Source of the DNA: Muscardinus avellanarius
Lineage: Eukaryota; Chordata; Mammalia; Rodentia; Gliridae
Assembly: GCA_963383645.1 (NCBI GenBank)
Contig: OY726559.1
Span: forward strand, 123,118,721-123,182,720
Direction: 5' to 3'
Length of the DNA: 64,000 bases
Shown here: positions 23,660 through 35,700 of the stretch, one piece after another
How the letters are laid out: each line of letters opens with the position of its first letter
Position numbering within the stretch: the first letter of the stretch is position 1
Translations under genes and position numbers: made by a program
The notes under the pieces: model-generated
Told to the model about the DNA's origin: nothing
The model's input: only the letters and a program-made list of their open reading frames with translations
The model's database searches: none

Positions 23660-25434
23660 CCGTGGTGTGGACCCCACTGCTCTCTGGTCCACCGGGACGC
23701 TCCACCGCTCAAGGCGGTTCCCTTCTATATCTTTGAGCCCAAGACCTTATTTGCAAAGATTCCTGTGACCTTTGATGCTGGGTTTCTGAGGCCCCAGGTG
23801 CCAGGCCCCTGTCCCGCCCTCTGCGCTCTCTTCTCCCATCCTGCTGAGAGGTCCTACCTAGGTCACTGCTGTTTCCTGCATCTTTCCTGGTGACCCTTCA
23901 AACCAGGGGGATTCCTGTGCTGTGTACCATGTACTTCCTGCTGCTGAGGTGGGGAAGAAATCGTGGCAGGCAGGTGGTGGGCTCTGGCTGATTCAGGCCT
24001 GGTGGAAAACCAGGGTTAATCATTGACTCTGCCCTTGTGCAGCCACCAGTGCTGACCTTGACACAATTCTGACAGAACCAAGGGAGACCTGGCCTGGCTC
24101 TAACTAACAGGATACTGTGGCCCCCGGTAACTTTCTTGGTTTAAGGTGGGTGTATGTCTGATTTTCACATATATCTAGTCTTGCAAATAGCAGCAGAACT
24201 GTTTTCCCACCACGTTCGCGGTGCTTGGGGAAGACAACGGAGTCACCCGAGACCAGGGGCCTGGCGTCCCCTGGAGCTGCTCGCTGTGGCCAGGGCGACC
24301 ACGACCCCCATGAGGGGGCAGTGGAAAACACTCAGGCCCACAGCTAATACAGGCGGGGCTCCCCCTCCCGTGCCCCTCTTATTTTAAACCCATAGTCTTT
24401 GTTTTCTGAGCCATTCTGAATCTTTACTTGGAGAGTGCTGAATCGATTAAACTTCCTGCTTCTAGAAGGTTCTTTAGTGGAGGGGGCCTCTAGACATTGC
24501 TGCTATCCCCCCCCAAATGAAGCCAGCTCCAGAGCAATGGCTGCCTGGTGGTGTGATGTGGACAGCTCACTTAACACTTCTAACTCGCTGCTGGACCTGC
24601 TTGGCCTGCTGAGGGTTTGTGATGACCCATAGGCAGGCTCTTCTATCCACAGGTAGTTATTGAAATGAATCCTGTAAAGTGGGATCTTTGGGGTCTGGGG
24701 TAGGAAGCCATTAGCTCCCTGTCAAGTGCCCCAAAGCAAGTCTGGCTGCCTCCCTTCTTCCCCCAGCCCTCCAGGAGGGTTCACATTTTGTTTAATGGGT
24801 CTGTTGCTTTCTCCTGTACAATGACTGGTGCTTTTGTCCGGCCAGTATCTATCTATGTGGTTTATAAGCACAAGGTGCTTTAGAGAAGGCCGTCGGGCCA
24901 GGATGAGGGGGCGAGGAGGGTGAGAAAGGAAGGGGAGATGTGGCAGGGGAAGGGTGGAGCCGGCTGGGAGAGGCTGGGGCGGGAGCAGCGTCCAGCTGTG
25001 GAAGCCCACATCAGGAGGAGACGGTCATCTAGTGTGGTGGGAATAAGGAGGCAGCAGAGGAGAAGGGATGAGGCGCCGAGGGACAGAAGGGCCGGAGGTG
25101 GGAGGGCAGGGAGCCGGGAAGCTGGTGGCATCCAGTAGTAGTCTGGAGTTTGAGTCAGGCGTCAAGGATAGGAGGAGAAAGGACAATGTGAGAGGTGCAG
25201 AGGAGGCTGCAGAGCTGGAGGAAAAGCCACGAACAAGCTCTCAGACTCCAGATGGGATTTCTGCTCCGAAGCCTTGGCCCATGGCTACCCCAGAGAACTA
25301 TGACAGCCAGCGTTTGTTCTATTGAGGTTTTAGAAAGGTATAATTACTAGATAAATGAATTTATTTTTTTGTGGGTCTGGGGATGGAACCTAGGGGCATT
25401 TGACCTCCAAGCTACATCCCTTGCCCTATTTTTT

Positions 25435-25437
<3 letters not shown>

Positions 25438-25474
<37 letters not shown>

Positions 25475-25659
25475 TTTTTGGTGGTACTGGGGTTCTTGGA
25501 AGCCCCTCTACCTCCGGGCTACACTCCCAGACCTATTTTTATATTTTTATTTGGAAACAGGGTCTCTTAAGCCAGCATGGCTGGCTTCAAACCAGCGCGA
25601 TCCTCCTGTCTCCGCCTCCCAAGCACGGGGATTACAAGCGTGCGCCACCACGCCCGGCT
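25438..25659 (-). repeat. Type c SINE with (TTTA)n tail, nested
   Basis: Antisense type c copy with tail 25438-25478, inserted at the host linker. Confidence 0.88.
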
Positions 25660-25780
25660 CCTATTTTATATTTTTGAAACAGGGTCTCTTACGCCAGCGC
25701 AGCTGGCTTCGAACCTGTGCAATCCTCCTGTCTCTGCCTCCTAAGCGCGGAGATTACAAGCGTGCGCCACCACGCCCAGT
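25660..25780 (-). repeat. Orphan B1 half of a type c SINE
   Basis: Antisense left half with hairpin (cgccagcgcagctggc) but no ID half. It lies directly beside the complete nested copy. Confidence 0.82.
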
Positions 25781-26382
25781 TTATTCTTTATTTTGAAACC
25801 GGGTTTCACTGAGTTGCAGAGGGCCTCACTAAGTAGCCGAGGTGTCCGCGAACCGCGATCCTGTGGTCTCAGCCTCCCGAATGCTGGGATTACAAGCGTG
25901 CACCACCACGCCCGGCTAATAAATGAATTTTTAAGTAAAGTGTGAAGTGTGAGAAATGAGAAGAGAATGAGTGTTTTTGTCGCCTCATGTGGGTAATCTT
26001 TGTGCCTCCTGTTTTGAGAGTCTCTGTCCATAACATTGAACATGAATGTGAAAATATTCACTTAATTTTATACTTAAAAGAAGGATGAATGTTGTTTGTC
26101 TGTAAAAAAAAAAAGAACATGGTTTAATGAGTTGTAGTTGAATCTTCAAGTCTTTGGGTAGGAGTTTGAAACACCACCACTGGATAAACATCAAAGAATG
26201 AAAATGACTCAGATCCCATCCATGGAAAAAAATTAATCCCTGTTTGTTTGTTTTAATTGTATGTTCTAGGTGAAAATTTATATAGTCTTCTCAAGAGGAA
26301 GAGGAGGAAGAGGTTGAAATCTTGACTCTAGGGGTCTGCCTATGAACTTGAGGCATTACTCAGTGGGTCTAGGGCCTTCTCT

Positions 26383-26583
26383 CTCTCTCTCTCTCTTTTT
26401 TTTGGTGGTACTGGGGTTCCTGGAAGCCCTTCTACCTCCGGGCTACACTCCCAGACCTATTTTTACATTTTTATTTGGAAACAGGGTCTCCTAAGCCAGC
26501 GTGGCTGGCTTCGAACCTGCACGATCCTCCTGTCTCTGCCTCCCAAGCGCGGGGATTACAAGCGTGCGTCACCACGCCCGGCT
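26383..26583 (-). repeat. B1-dID-like SINE, type c
   Basis: Complete antisense copy; (CT)n then T-tail; GGGCCTTCTCT at 26372-26382 and 26584-26594. Confidence 0.92.
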
Positions 26584-27367
26584 GGGCCTTCTCTTTTTTC
26601 TAGCTGGCATAGGGCCATCTTCCTTCCTCTTGGGACCACCTTTCTTTGATATTTAAGGAGATATTTATCCTCTTTAAATAATTTCTTAGTGAATTCTAAA
26701 AGCCTTTTATTTGTATCCAGACAACCTCAGCTCAACCAATAGCATGATTATTAGTAGAGCCAATAAAAGTGGAAGGCAGAGTTTAAGGGAAAAGTTTTAA
26801 AAATTAAATGTAACACATTTAATTGAGATAAGTTAATGTGGAGAGAATTGTTGATAATTGAGAGAATGTGGAGATAATTCACATGCAGTTGTAAGAAAGA
26901 GTACAAATAGACCCTAGATACATTTCCTCTGTTTCCCTCAAGTGCAACATATTGCAAACTACAGGACAATATCACAGCCAGGATGCCCACACTGACGCAG
27001 TGGAGACAGAGCATTTCCATCACTGGCGACCTCTCAGGTCATCTTTTGTGTAGCCATCCACCTCCTTCCTGTCTCTTGCTTTCCCCTTTACCCAGCTACA
27101 AACCTGTTTTCCAGTTTTTAAATTTTATTATTTCAAGGAAGATATATAAGTAGAATCACACAGCATATCACCTGGAGTTGCTGATTTTCTACGCAGAATA
27201 GTTATCTAGAGAGTTCCCAAGTTGCTGTGCGTATCAAGCAGTCACGTCCCTTTCATCGTTGACTAGTGTTCCGTGGGATGGATGTACCAGTTTATCTGCT
27301 CATCCACTGAAGGGTACCTGGAATGTGTCTTGTTTGTGCTCTTATTAATAAAGCTGCTGGTATACAG

Positions 27368-27369
<2 letters not shown>

Positions 27370-27416
<47 letters not shown>

Positions 27417-27541
27417 GCAACAGGGTCTCACTAGGCTTGAGGATCTTGCTACATTGTTGAGGCTGGTCTCAAATCTGCAATCCTCTTATCTCGGCCTCCA
27501 AAGTACTGGGATTACAGGCGTGCACCACCTCACCTGGCTTA
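27370..27541 (-). repeat. (TG)n plus decayed SINE B1 half
   Basis: (TG)n 27370-27411, then an antisense left half ending accacctcacctggct. Confidence 0.75.
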
Positions 27542-27629
27542 GTGTACAGTTTTTATGTAAATATGTCTTAACTTTTTGGGAAAAAATGTTTAAAAGTGCA
27601 ATTGTTGGGTTGAATGGTAGTTTAATTTG

Positions 27630-27715
27630 GGGTCGGAGTGGGGTGCTGATGATTGCACTGAGGGCTTCACACATGGTAAGTGTGCTTTGCTCCTGAGCTA
27701 CATTCCCGCCTCTTA
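27630..27715 (-). repeat. Possible full-length ID-like monomer
   Basis: Antisense text: actgagggcttcacacatgg, then tcctgagctacattccc. Decayed and tentative. Confidence 0.4.
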
Positions 27716-27726
27716 GTTGTGTGTTT

Positions 27727-27848
27727 AGGATTTTTTTTTTCCCCAGTACTGGGGATTGACCCCAGGGGTACTCTGCCTCCAAGCTACACCCCAGCCCTTC
27801 TTTTATTTTGAAATAGGTGGGGTTACCGGCGTGCGCTGCCACACTGGC
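27727..27848 (-). repeat. SINE with large internal deletion
   Basis: Antisense ID half (tactggggattgacccc) joined after 'tattttgaaatagg' directly to the B1 head (ccggcgtgcgctgccac). Confidence 0.75.
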
Positions 27849-28769
27849 ACATAGTTTTTAAGAAACTGATAAACTGTTTTCCAGGGTAGTTGTACCATTT
27901 TGTATTTCCAAAGGCTAAGTGAGTTATCTGGTTACTCCAAAGCCTTGCCAGCGTTTGACGTTGTCAGTGTTTTAATTTTAGCCGTCCTCATAGGCACATA
28001 CGTGATGCGTCCTGGTTTTAATAATCAATTTCCTGATGGCCAATCATGTTGAACATCTTTACTTTCATATGCTCATATGCTGTGATTATCCTCCTCCGTG
28101 GATTCACGTCTTTTGGCTATCTTCTGCTTGACTTGGGGGTTCTGTTGTTTTGCGGTTCAGTTTTTAAAACCCTGTATAGATTCTAGATACAAATGCTTTG
28201 TCAGATATGTGACTTGCGGGTATTCCCTCAGTCTAGTTTGTTCTTTTATCTTTTTAACTGTGTCTTCTAAAGAGCAAAAGTCTGATTTGATGAAGTACAA
28301 TTTACTACTTTTTCCTTCTAGATTGTGATTTTGATGTTAAGTCTGAGAACTCTCCTTTAAATACTAATGATTTTCTTTTCTGTCTTGTTCTAAGGGTCTC
28401 GTCATTTTAATTTTACATTTAAGTCAATGATTCATTCTGAGTTAATTTTGTGTAAGTTAGTTTATGTTAAGGTTCATGTATTTTGGACTCTCAGTGGCTC
28501 TAGCACTATTTGTTGAAATGACTGGTTTTCTGACGTTGAGTCACTTTTGAACCTTTGTCCAAAATGAATTAGGCATATTTCTGTTGATCTGTTTCTGGAT
28601 TCTTTATTCTGTTTACTTAACCTGTATGTTGCTAATACCATACAGTCTTGATTTACTGTGTCTACAGAATGTCTTGAAATCTGATAGATTCCTCCCAGGT
28701 TATTCTTCAAAATGGTTTTGGCTATTCTAGTACTTTGCTGTTTTGTATAAATGTTAGAATAATCTTGTT

Positions 28770-28993
28770 TAGCCGGGCGTGGTGGCGCACGCTTGTAATC
28801 CCAGCATTCGGGAGGCTGAGACAGGAGGATTGTAGTTTGTGGACAGCCTCAGCTACTTAGTGAGGCCCTTCACAACTCGTTGAGACCCTGTTTCACAATG
28901 AAGAATAAAATGTTGGGCAGGGGGTGTAGCACAGAGGTAGAATGCCCCTGGGTTCCATCCCCAGTACTGCAAAAGGGAAAAAAAAAAAAAAAA
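28770..28993 (+). repeat. B1-dID-like SINE, type a
   Basis: Complete + strand copy with a 14-bp perfect duplication AGAATAATCTTGTT (28756-28769, 28994-29007), inside old L1. Confidence 0.92.
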
Positions 28994-29036
28994 AGAATAA
29001 TCTTGTTCTTATCTATAAAAATTTTGCTGAGATTTT

Positions 29037-29227
29037 TTTTATTTTTGCAGTACTGGGGATGGAACCCAGGGGCATTCTCCCTCCAAGCTACACCCCCAGC
29101 CCTATTTTTAGTCCTCACTGAGTTGCAAAGGGCCACACTAAGTAGTAGCTGAGGCTGTCCATGAACCATGATCCTCCTGTCTGCCTCCCAAATGCTGGGA
29201 TTACAAGTGTGCGCCACCACGCCCAGC
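29037..29227 (-). repeat. B1-dID-like SINE, type a
   Basis: Antisense copy; perfect 12-bp duplication TGCTGAGATTTT (29025-29036, 29228-29239). Confidence 0.92.
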
Positions 29228-30231
29228 TGCTGAGATTTTGATAGAAATTGTATCACACTTACTTGCCAATATGGGGAGAATTAATTTATTTTCTATGTTG
29301 ATTCTTCCAACCCATGACTATGGTATGTTTCATTTTATTTCTTTCTCTTCTTTTATAACTTGATTGGGTGTTTTTTATCACACAAGTCTTGTATGTTTTT
29401 GTTAAACTAAACGTTTACGTATAAATTTTTCCAGTGAATATAAATACTTTTATATTTTTAAATTTCAGTATTCATGTGTTCATTACTAATATATGGTAAA
29501 TTATTATTTATGTTATTATTTATGTCTATTTATTTTATATCGGGATTTTCATTAATTTAGTGACCTTGCTAAACTCACCTGTTTAAAAAATTTGTGGGAT
29601 TTTTTTTGGTAGATTCTTTGGGAATATCTGCAAATAGACACTATTCTATTTCTTACTGTTCTGTGTGCATTTTTCTTCTTTTCGCTGTCTGTTACAAAGG
29701 CTAGAATCTTCGATACTACATTAAATAAGAGTGGTGAGAACAGAGATCTTTGCCTTATTTTCAACCTTAGGAGGGGGAAATGCATTTAATCTCTTCCTAT
29801 TAAATATAATGTTAGTAGTAGATCTTTTGTAGATGCTCTTTATGAAATTGAGGATGTTTCTAGGAGGATTTTTCTAGGAGGATTTTTTTTTTCCACAATC
29901 ATGAATGGATTCTAAATTCTGTCAGATGTTTTATTCTCATCCATTGATATGCGCAGGTGATTGTTCTTTGATTTTAACATGCCAAGCCAGCCTAGCAATC
30001 CTGAAGACACCTCCCTAGGTCATACTGCTGAGTTGTATTTGTTAATATCTGGGTAAAGCTTTGTTTTTACATTTATGAGGGATATTGATTTGAAGTTATT
30101 TTCGCTATTTTGGGGATACTCTATCTGGTTTTGATTTCAGGTAATAAAGCCATCATTAAATGAATTGAGAAATACTTCTTCCTCTCTTCTGTTTTCTGGA
30201 AGAGATTACATAAAATCAATGTTTATTCTTT

Positions 30232-31611
30232 TAAAAAATGCATTGTATGTACATCCTGTGCATTAGAGAATTTCCCCCTTCCCCTCCCATCGCCTCAGTT
30301 AGGTCATTTTATTTGCTTATCTATAGTTTCTCCTTTTTTGCCCAGAGTTCCTCCTATGACTCATTTTCTCTCTAGCTTCCACGTATTAAGAAGAGCATCC
30401 AATTTTTTATTTTTTGTGACTGACTAATCTCACATAGCATAATGTTCTCCAGTTCCATCCATTTCCCTGTAAATAATGTAATTTTGTTTTTCTTTATGAC
30501 TGAGTATAATTCCATTGTGTACATATCCTACAGTTTTGTAATCCATTCATCTGTCGGTGGACATCTTGGCTGGTTCCATAATTTGGCAATTGTGAATTGT
30601 CCAGCTCTGACCATAGATAGGCATGCATTAGTTTGGTAGTTTGGTTTCCTTTCTTTTGGGTCGATACCCAGAAGTGGTATTGCTGGATCATATGGTAAGT
30701 TCATTCCCATTCTGAGGATCCTCCATACTGTTTTCCAAAGTAGTTACACTAATTTGCAATCCCACTAACAATGTGTTAGAGTTCCCACTTCTCTATATCC
30801 TCACCAGCATTTGTTGTTGTTTGTGTTTTGAATGATTGCCATTCTAGTTGAAGTTAGATGAAATCTCAGGGTGGTTTTGATTTGCATCTCTCTGATTGCT
30901 AATGATGTTGAGATTTTTAAAATAAATTTATTGGCCACTTGAATTTCTTCTTTTGTGAAGTGTTTATTTAGTTCACTTGCCCATTTTTTGATTGGGTTAT
31001 TTGTTTTCTTAGTGCTAAGTTTCTTGAGTTCTCTGTATAGTCTAGATGTTAGTCCTCTATCAAAGGAACAGTTGCCAAAAATCTTCTCCCATTCTGTTGG
31101 CTCTCTGTTGAGGTTCTTGATAGTTTCCTTTGCTTTATAGAAGCTCTTCAGTTTCATGCAATCCCATATATTGATCTGCCTTTTAGTTTCTTGTGCCTTT
31201 GGGGTCTTGTTGAAAGTTTTTACCTGTGCCTATGTGTTTCAATGTTGTACCTATACCCTGTTCAAGGAGCTTCAAGGTCTCTGGTCTAATTTCCAAGTCT
31301 TTGATCCATCTTAAGTTGATACTTGTGCCAGCTGAGAAAGTGGGGTTTATTTTCATTTTTCTGCTTATGGTTAACCAGTTTGGCCACATCATTTGTTGAA
31401 GAAGCTATCCTTTTTTCAGTGTATGTTTTTGCCCCTCTGTCAAAAATCAATTGTCTATAAGTGTAGGGATTTGTTTCTGAGTCTTCTCTTCTGCTCCATT
31501 GGTCTATGTATCTATTTTTGTGCCAGTACCATGCTGTTTTTTATTACTATGGCTTTGTAGTATGGTTTAAAGTCAGGTATTGTGATTCTTCCTGCATGTT
31601 TTTTGTTGCTG
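30232..31611 (-). mobile_element. Younger antisense L1 3' segment (ORF2 C-terminus + 3' UTR)
   Basis: On the - strand 31157-30801 encodes 118 codons of ORF2 C-terminal region (EWEKIFGN, NNPIKKWASELNKHF, IREMQIKTT visible). A further ORF2 C-terminal end is near 30710-30500 (LPYDPAIPLLGI; FTIAKLWNQPRCPPTDEW), then a polypurine 3' UTR. Stops and frame breaks separate the pieces, so it is a dead, truncated LINE-1. It is much less diverged than the flanking L1. Confidence 0.82.
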
Positions 31612-31775
31612 AGAACTCAATCCCTAAGCCAAACATGAGAAGGAGGGAGGGGGGAGGGGGGGTGGGAATTGGGGAAGAGCTAAATTAGTGATGTGTGCAT
31701 GTATGCCTCCACCATCTTGTACTCCAGTAAGATGTATGACTACAATGCACCAATAAAAAGAAAGAAAATGATATG
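31612..31775 (+). mobile_element. L1 3'-end-like fragment, sense orientation, G-run and A-tail
   Basis: Reads on + as a G-rich polypurine run (31643-31674, G-tracts of about 3, 6, 7, 3 and 4), then 'gactacaatgcaccaataaa' and an A-rich end. This is the layout of an L1 3' UTR. It lies back-to-back with the antisense L1, giving either a 5'-inverted insertion or two insertions. Confidence 0.55.
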
Positions 31776-32752
31776 GATAATTATAATCTGAAAGAAAATT
31801 TTGTTTTAGAGTTCCCTAGCAAAACCATTTAGACCTGAATTTTGTACTTTGGAGTTTTAAATTTTTTAATTCAATTTTCTCAGTAGTTGTGGGATTATTC
31901 AAATTAACTTAATAATATATAAGTCATGGTAGTTTCTGCTTTCTATGGAATTAGTCCATTTTATCTGAGTTATGAAGTTTATGTGTGTGGAGTTATTTAC
32001 CTTTTTGATGCCTACAGGCTCTGTAGTATTTGACCCAGTTTCATTCCTAATATTGGTAATTTGTATTTTTCCTCCTTTGTCTTTTCAGAGATTTGTCGAT
32101 CTTATTTTTTTAATTAGATTTTTGTTTAGTTAATTTCCCCTCTTGTTTCTATGTTTGATTTTCACTGGTTTCTGCTGTTATCTTTATTATTTCCTTCCTT
32201 GTGTTTGCTTTGGTTTTGTATTTCTCTTCCTTTTCCAGGTTATTTAGGTCAGAACTTAGACTATTGAATTCACACATTTTCTTTTTCCTAATATAAACAT
32301 TTAGTGACATAAATTTTATTTTAATTTTATTCAGGAGAATGTGCTTAAAATTTTTTCCCCTTGAGCCATTTTCTTTGACCCAGGGTTATTTACAGGTGTA
32401 TTATTTAATTTCTAAGGATCTGGGTATTTTACTATTACCTTTTGATTTCTAGTTTGGTCAGAGATTTCACTTCTTTTACATTTGTTGAGCTTTATTTTGT
32501 TTCAGAATTTAATTATCTTGGTATATATTTCCTGGGTACTTGAAAAATATATATTTTACTAGAAAAGGATTTTTTAAAATAGTAAATACAGACCAATCTC
32601 AGTGATAAAAGTAAATATTCTTTTCCCTTTGGCACAAATATTACTAGTTGGCCAACAGTCCTAGCCTTAGTTACGTCATATTTTAAAATAGGGCTGCATT
32701 CTTTTTGTGATTTACAAAACCAATTATGTTTGCGTATTAAAAGTAAGTGTCT

Positions 32753-32943
32753 AGCTAGGCACGATGGTGCACTTCTGAAATCCCAGCACTTGGGAGGCTG
32801 AGACAGGAGGACCACAGGTTTGAGGCCAGCCTCAGCAAACTTAGCGAGACTTTATCTAAAAATAAAAAATAAAATAGGGCTGGGTGAGCTCAGAAGGAGG
32901 ATGCCTCTGGGTTCAATCCTGAGTGCAAAAAAAAAAAAAAAAA
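32753..32943 (+). repeat. B1-dID-like SINE, decayed
   Basis: + strand: gctaggcacgatggtgcac ... gggttcaatcctgagtgc plus A-tail. Confidence 0.82.
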
Positions 32944-33983
32944 TTGACTGAGGCTTTTTGAAGTATCATATTTGCCAGTGAGAGTTTCTTAATTGTAATT
33001 TCATGAAATTTTTCTGTTTTATAGTTGCTTTAGTAAAAAGAAATGACAGAAAAGCCTCAAATAAGCAGTGCAACAAGTATATAAGGTAGAGAAAAATAAA
33101 TACATGTTTTGGACAACATAGTTTCCTTCTCCCATGACGCATTCAGAGCCTTTTAGGTAGACTGTGTAGAGTCTCCTAACCTCCGATGGTGGCCGCGCCG
33201 TCCAGGGAGCAATTTTTTCAGAGGAGTGCAGCATCTAACATCTCTTCTGGTTGCCCAGGCTCCGTGAACTCTCCTCATAGCCTAGTATTTGCCTTCTAGA
33301 GAAATGCAAGGCCTGCCAAGGTAAGACAGCAAACCAGGCCAGAGCCGGGAGGGCCAGGAATTCAGGCACTTAGAGCCACTGAGTCAGCGGACTGGAATTG
33401 GAGTTAGGGTGAGTCAGAGCCAGGGCCCAGGCCCACTCAGAGGAAGGGGGCGCCCTTGCTCAGCTTCCTTCCTGCTGCCTCTTGGCCTGGTCTGTGCCGG
33501 GCGGGAAACTTCTTCTCTCCCAGGACTTGGCTAGTCAACAGGGTCAAAGAGCTTGGCCTTGCGCTCCCCCACTTCTCCTGTGTTAGGTTACCTCTCAGAA
33601 ACATGTAAGCCAAACTCTAGGTTCTCCGACCTTGTTTCTCTCTGTGAAAGCCGGAATGCTAGCCCGGCCAAAGGGCAGACTGAGGCGTTGACAGTTCAGA
33701 AGATGCCCTGGTCTTGGAGTGGCGAGTGAGCTCTGTCCATGTGGGTCGGCTTCGAGAGGCATCCAAGGGCGAATGTCTGGCTGGAGCCACTGAGCGGGAG
33801 CCACAAGTACCCTGGTGGCTACTTGCCAGAGCTGAGTAATCCTGAGGAAGCGGCTGTTTGAATTCTGCCCTAGTTTTATACTCCCACGAGAAGGGTGTTC
33901 TAGAATTTCTTAGAGATATGACAGGGATTGTAGACTTTGCCAGGCTTCAGGTGCTGTGGTGATAATCCACTTGTTTGGTGCTA

Positions 33984-34183
33984 TTTATTTATTTATTTAT
34001 TTGGTGGCACTGGGGTTCCTGGAAACCCTTCTACCTCCGGGCTATACTCCCAACCTATTTTTTATACTTTTTTATTTGGAAACAGGGCCTCTTAAGCCAG
34101 TGCGGCTGGCTTTGAACCTGCATGACCCTCCTGTCTCCACCTCCCAAGGGCTGGGATTACAAGTGTGTGCCACCATGCCTGGC
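33984..34183 (-). repeat. Type c SINE with short (TTTA)n tail
   Basis: Antisense copy with hairpin ttaagccagtgcggctggc. I did not resolve a target duplication. Confidence 0.85.
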
Positions 34184-34561
34184 TGGGAGAGGAATTCTTT
34201 CAAGATGGTAAAGGGGTTTCGAAAGAACAACTTATCCTTTCTTGACCTTATTTGACTTTCTTAGCTTATTTTACCAGCAGCCACCATTATGTATTTTCAG
34301 GTAGGCAGAGTAAAAAACAACAACAAATAAAACCCCTAAAACAAAACTAAAGAGGAGTACGAACTTTTAGTTTTCCTATGGAAAGTGAAAATTAATGGGC
34401 CGTTGTGCAGGACTGGGATACTGCATTGGAGTACAATTCTTCTCACAGGACTTTTCTTGAAATTAGGGGCTGGTATTCTCCAATTCTGGTAATAATATGT
34501 CACTGCCTGCTATTAAACTGATCTATATTTTCAGATTTTCTTCTTGTTTGGGTTATTTTAT

Positions 34562-34766
34562 TTTATTTATTTTATTTTTTATTTTGGTGATACTGGGGTT
34601 CTTGGAAGCCCTTCTACCTCTGGGCTACACTCCCAGACCTATTTTTACATTTTTATTTGGAAACGGTCTCCTAAGCCAGCGCGCGTGGCTGGCTTCGAAC
34701 CTGCGCGATCCTCCCGTCTCTGCCTCCCAAGCGCGGGGATTACAAGCGTGCGCCACCACGCTTGGC
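34562..34766 (-). repeat. B1-dID-like SINE, type c
   Basis: Antisense copy; perfect 14-bp duplication TTGGGTTATTTTAT (34548-34561, 34767-34780). Hairpin gccagcgcgcgtggctggc. Confidence 0.92.
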
Positions 34767-35004
34767 TTGGGTTATTTTATATTTTAGGCTCATGCTGAGG
34801 CTAATATTTATATGGTACTACATGACTAGGTAGTACCATGTGGTAGCTTTGTAGATAGTGCTGGCACTAAGCATCCTGCCTCTCCTGACTCTTTTACTTC
34901 TCACGTGTGCTCTATGGAATACAGCTGCTATTCACGTTCAAAAGCTGCCAGGCCTGCAAGGTGGGGAAAAAAAGCTTTAGAAATAAAGCTTCTCAGAAAT
35001 GGTC

Positions 35005-35188
35005 TCCAAGCCTGCACGGTGGTGCATGCCTGTCAGCCCCGTACCCGGGAGGCTGAGATAGGAGGGTCACAGGTTCAATGACAGCAACTTAGCAAGACCC
35101 TATTTCAATACAAAACAAAATAAAAAATAAAAAGGACCAAGGACCAGGGTTGTAGCTCAGAGGTAGAACACCCCTGGATTTAGTCCCT

Positions 35189-35234
<46 letters not shown>
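35005..35234 (+). repeat. Decayed SINE with (AC)n tail
   Basis: + strand copy 35005-35190, then (AC)n 35191-35234. Confidence 0.8.
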
Positions 35235-35235
<1 letters not shown>

Positions 35236-35582
35236 GATTATGACCCCAAATATAAAATACACACCTATGGATCACACTGATAAACAAATAACTAAATAAG
35301 TAAATAAATAGGGGAGAATAGGTAGACCTCCTTTCAGAAGAATTCCAAATACTCTATTTTCTTTGCCCTCGAGTAGGCAGAGCTTGAGGGCCCATTTCTT
35401 CATCATGAGCTGCACGCAGGGGTTTCTTTCAAGGGCATGCAGTCTGGAACGGGTTTTTTTGGTCAGTAGACAAACCTGACAGACACGGCCTCACCCAGGC
35501 GATCAAGGTTGCCATCAATGCTGATAATCGCATTGGTGGTATATACCCTTGATAGATAGTAAAACATGGGATTTCTGTGTGT

Positions 35583-35700
35583 GGGAGGGTACTGGAGATT
35601 GAACCCAGGGGCATTCTACTCCTGAGCTACACCCCCAGCCCTTTTTATTTTTTATTTTGAAACAGAGTCACAGAGTTGCTGAAGCTGTCCTCAAAAGCCA
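35583..35700 (-). repeat. B1-dID-like SINE, 5'-truncated
   Basis: Antisense ID half and linker (gattgaacccaggggcattc ... gaaacagagtcacagag). The B1 head is missing. Confidence 0.8.

Larger units (their letters stand above)
25363..25918 (-). repeat. Type a SINE host split by nested type c material
   Basis: Host pieces 25363-25437 and 25781-25918. The 12-bp duplication ATAAATGAATTT (25351-25362, 25919-25930) brackets the whole nest. Confidence 0.88.
26860..32570 (-). mobile_element. Old antisense L1 composite (LINE-1), interrupted
   Basis: On the - strand this reads ORF2-like sequence into an L1M-type 3' UTR. Landmarks on +: cagttgtaagaaagagtac, gacaatatcacagccagga, agaatcacacagcatat, then ORF2-derived A/T-rich text to about 32570. 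It is broken by SINEs (27370-27541, 27727-27848, 28770-28993, 29037-29227) and by younger L1 sequence (about 30232-31775). Reading frames are destroyed. It may be more than one L1 of similar age. Confidence 0.75.

Noticed and set aside
30494..31157. Reverse-transcriptase-type open frames on the - strand
   Set aside because: C-terminal ORF2 remnants of a truncated, broken LINE-1; not a host gene.
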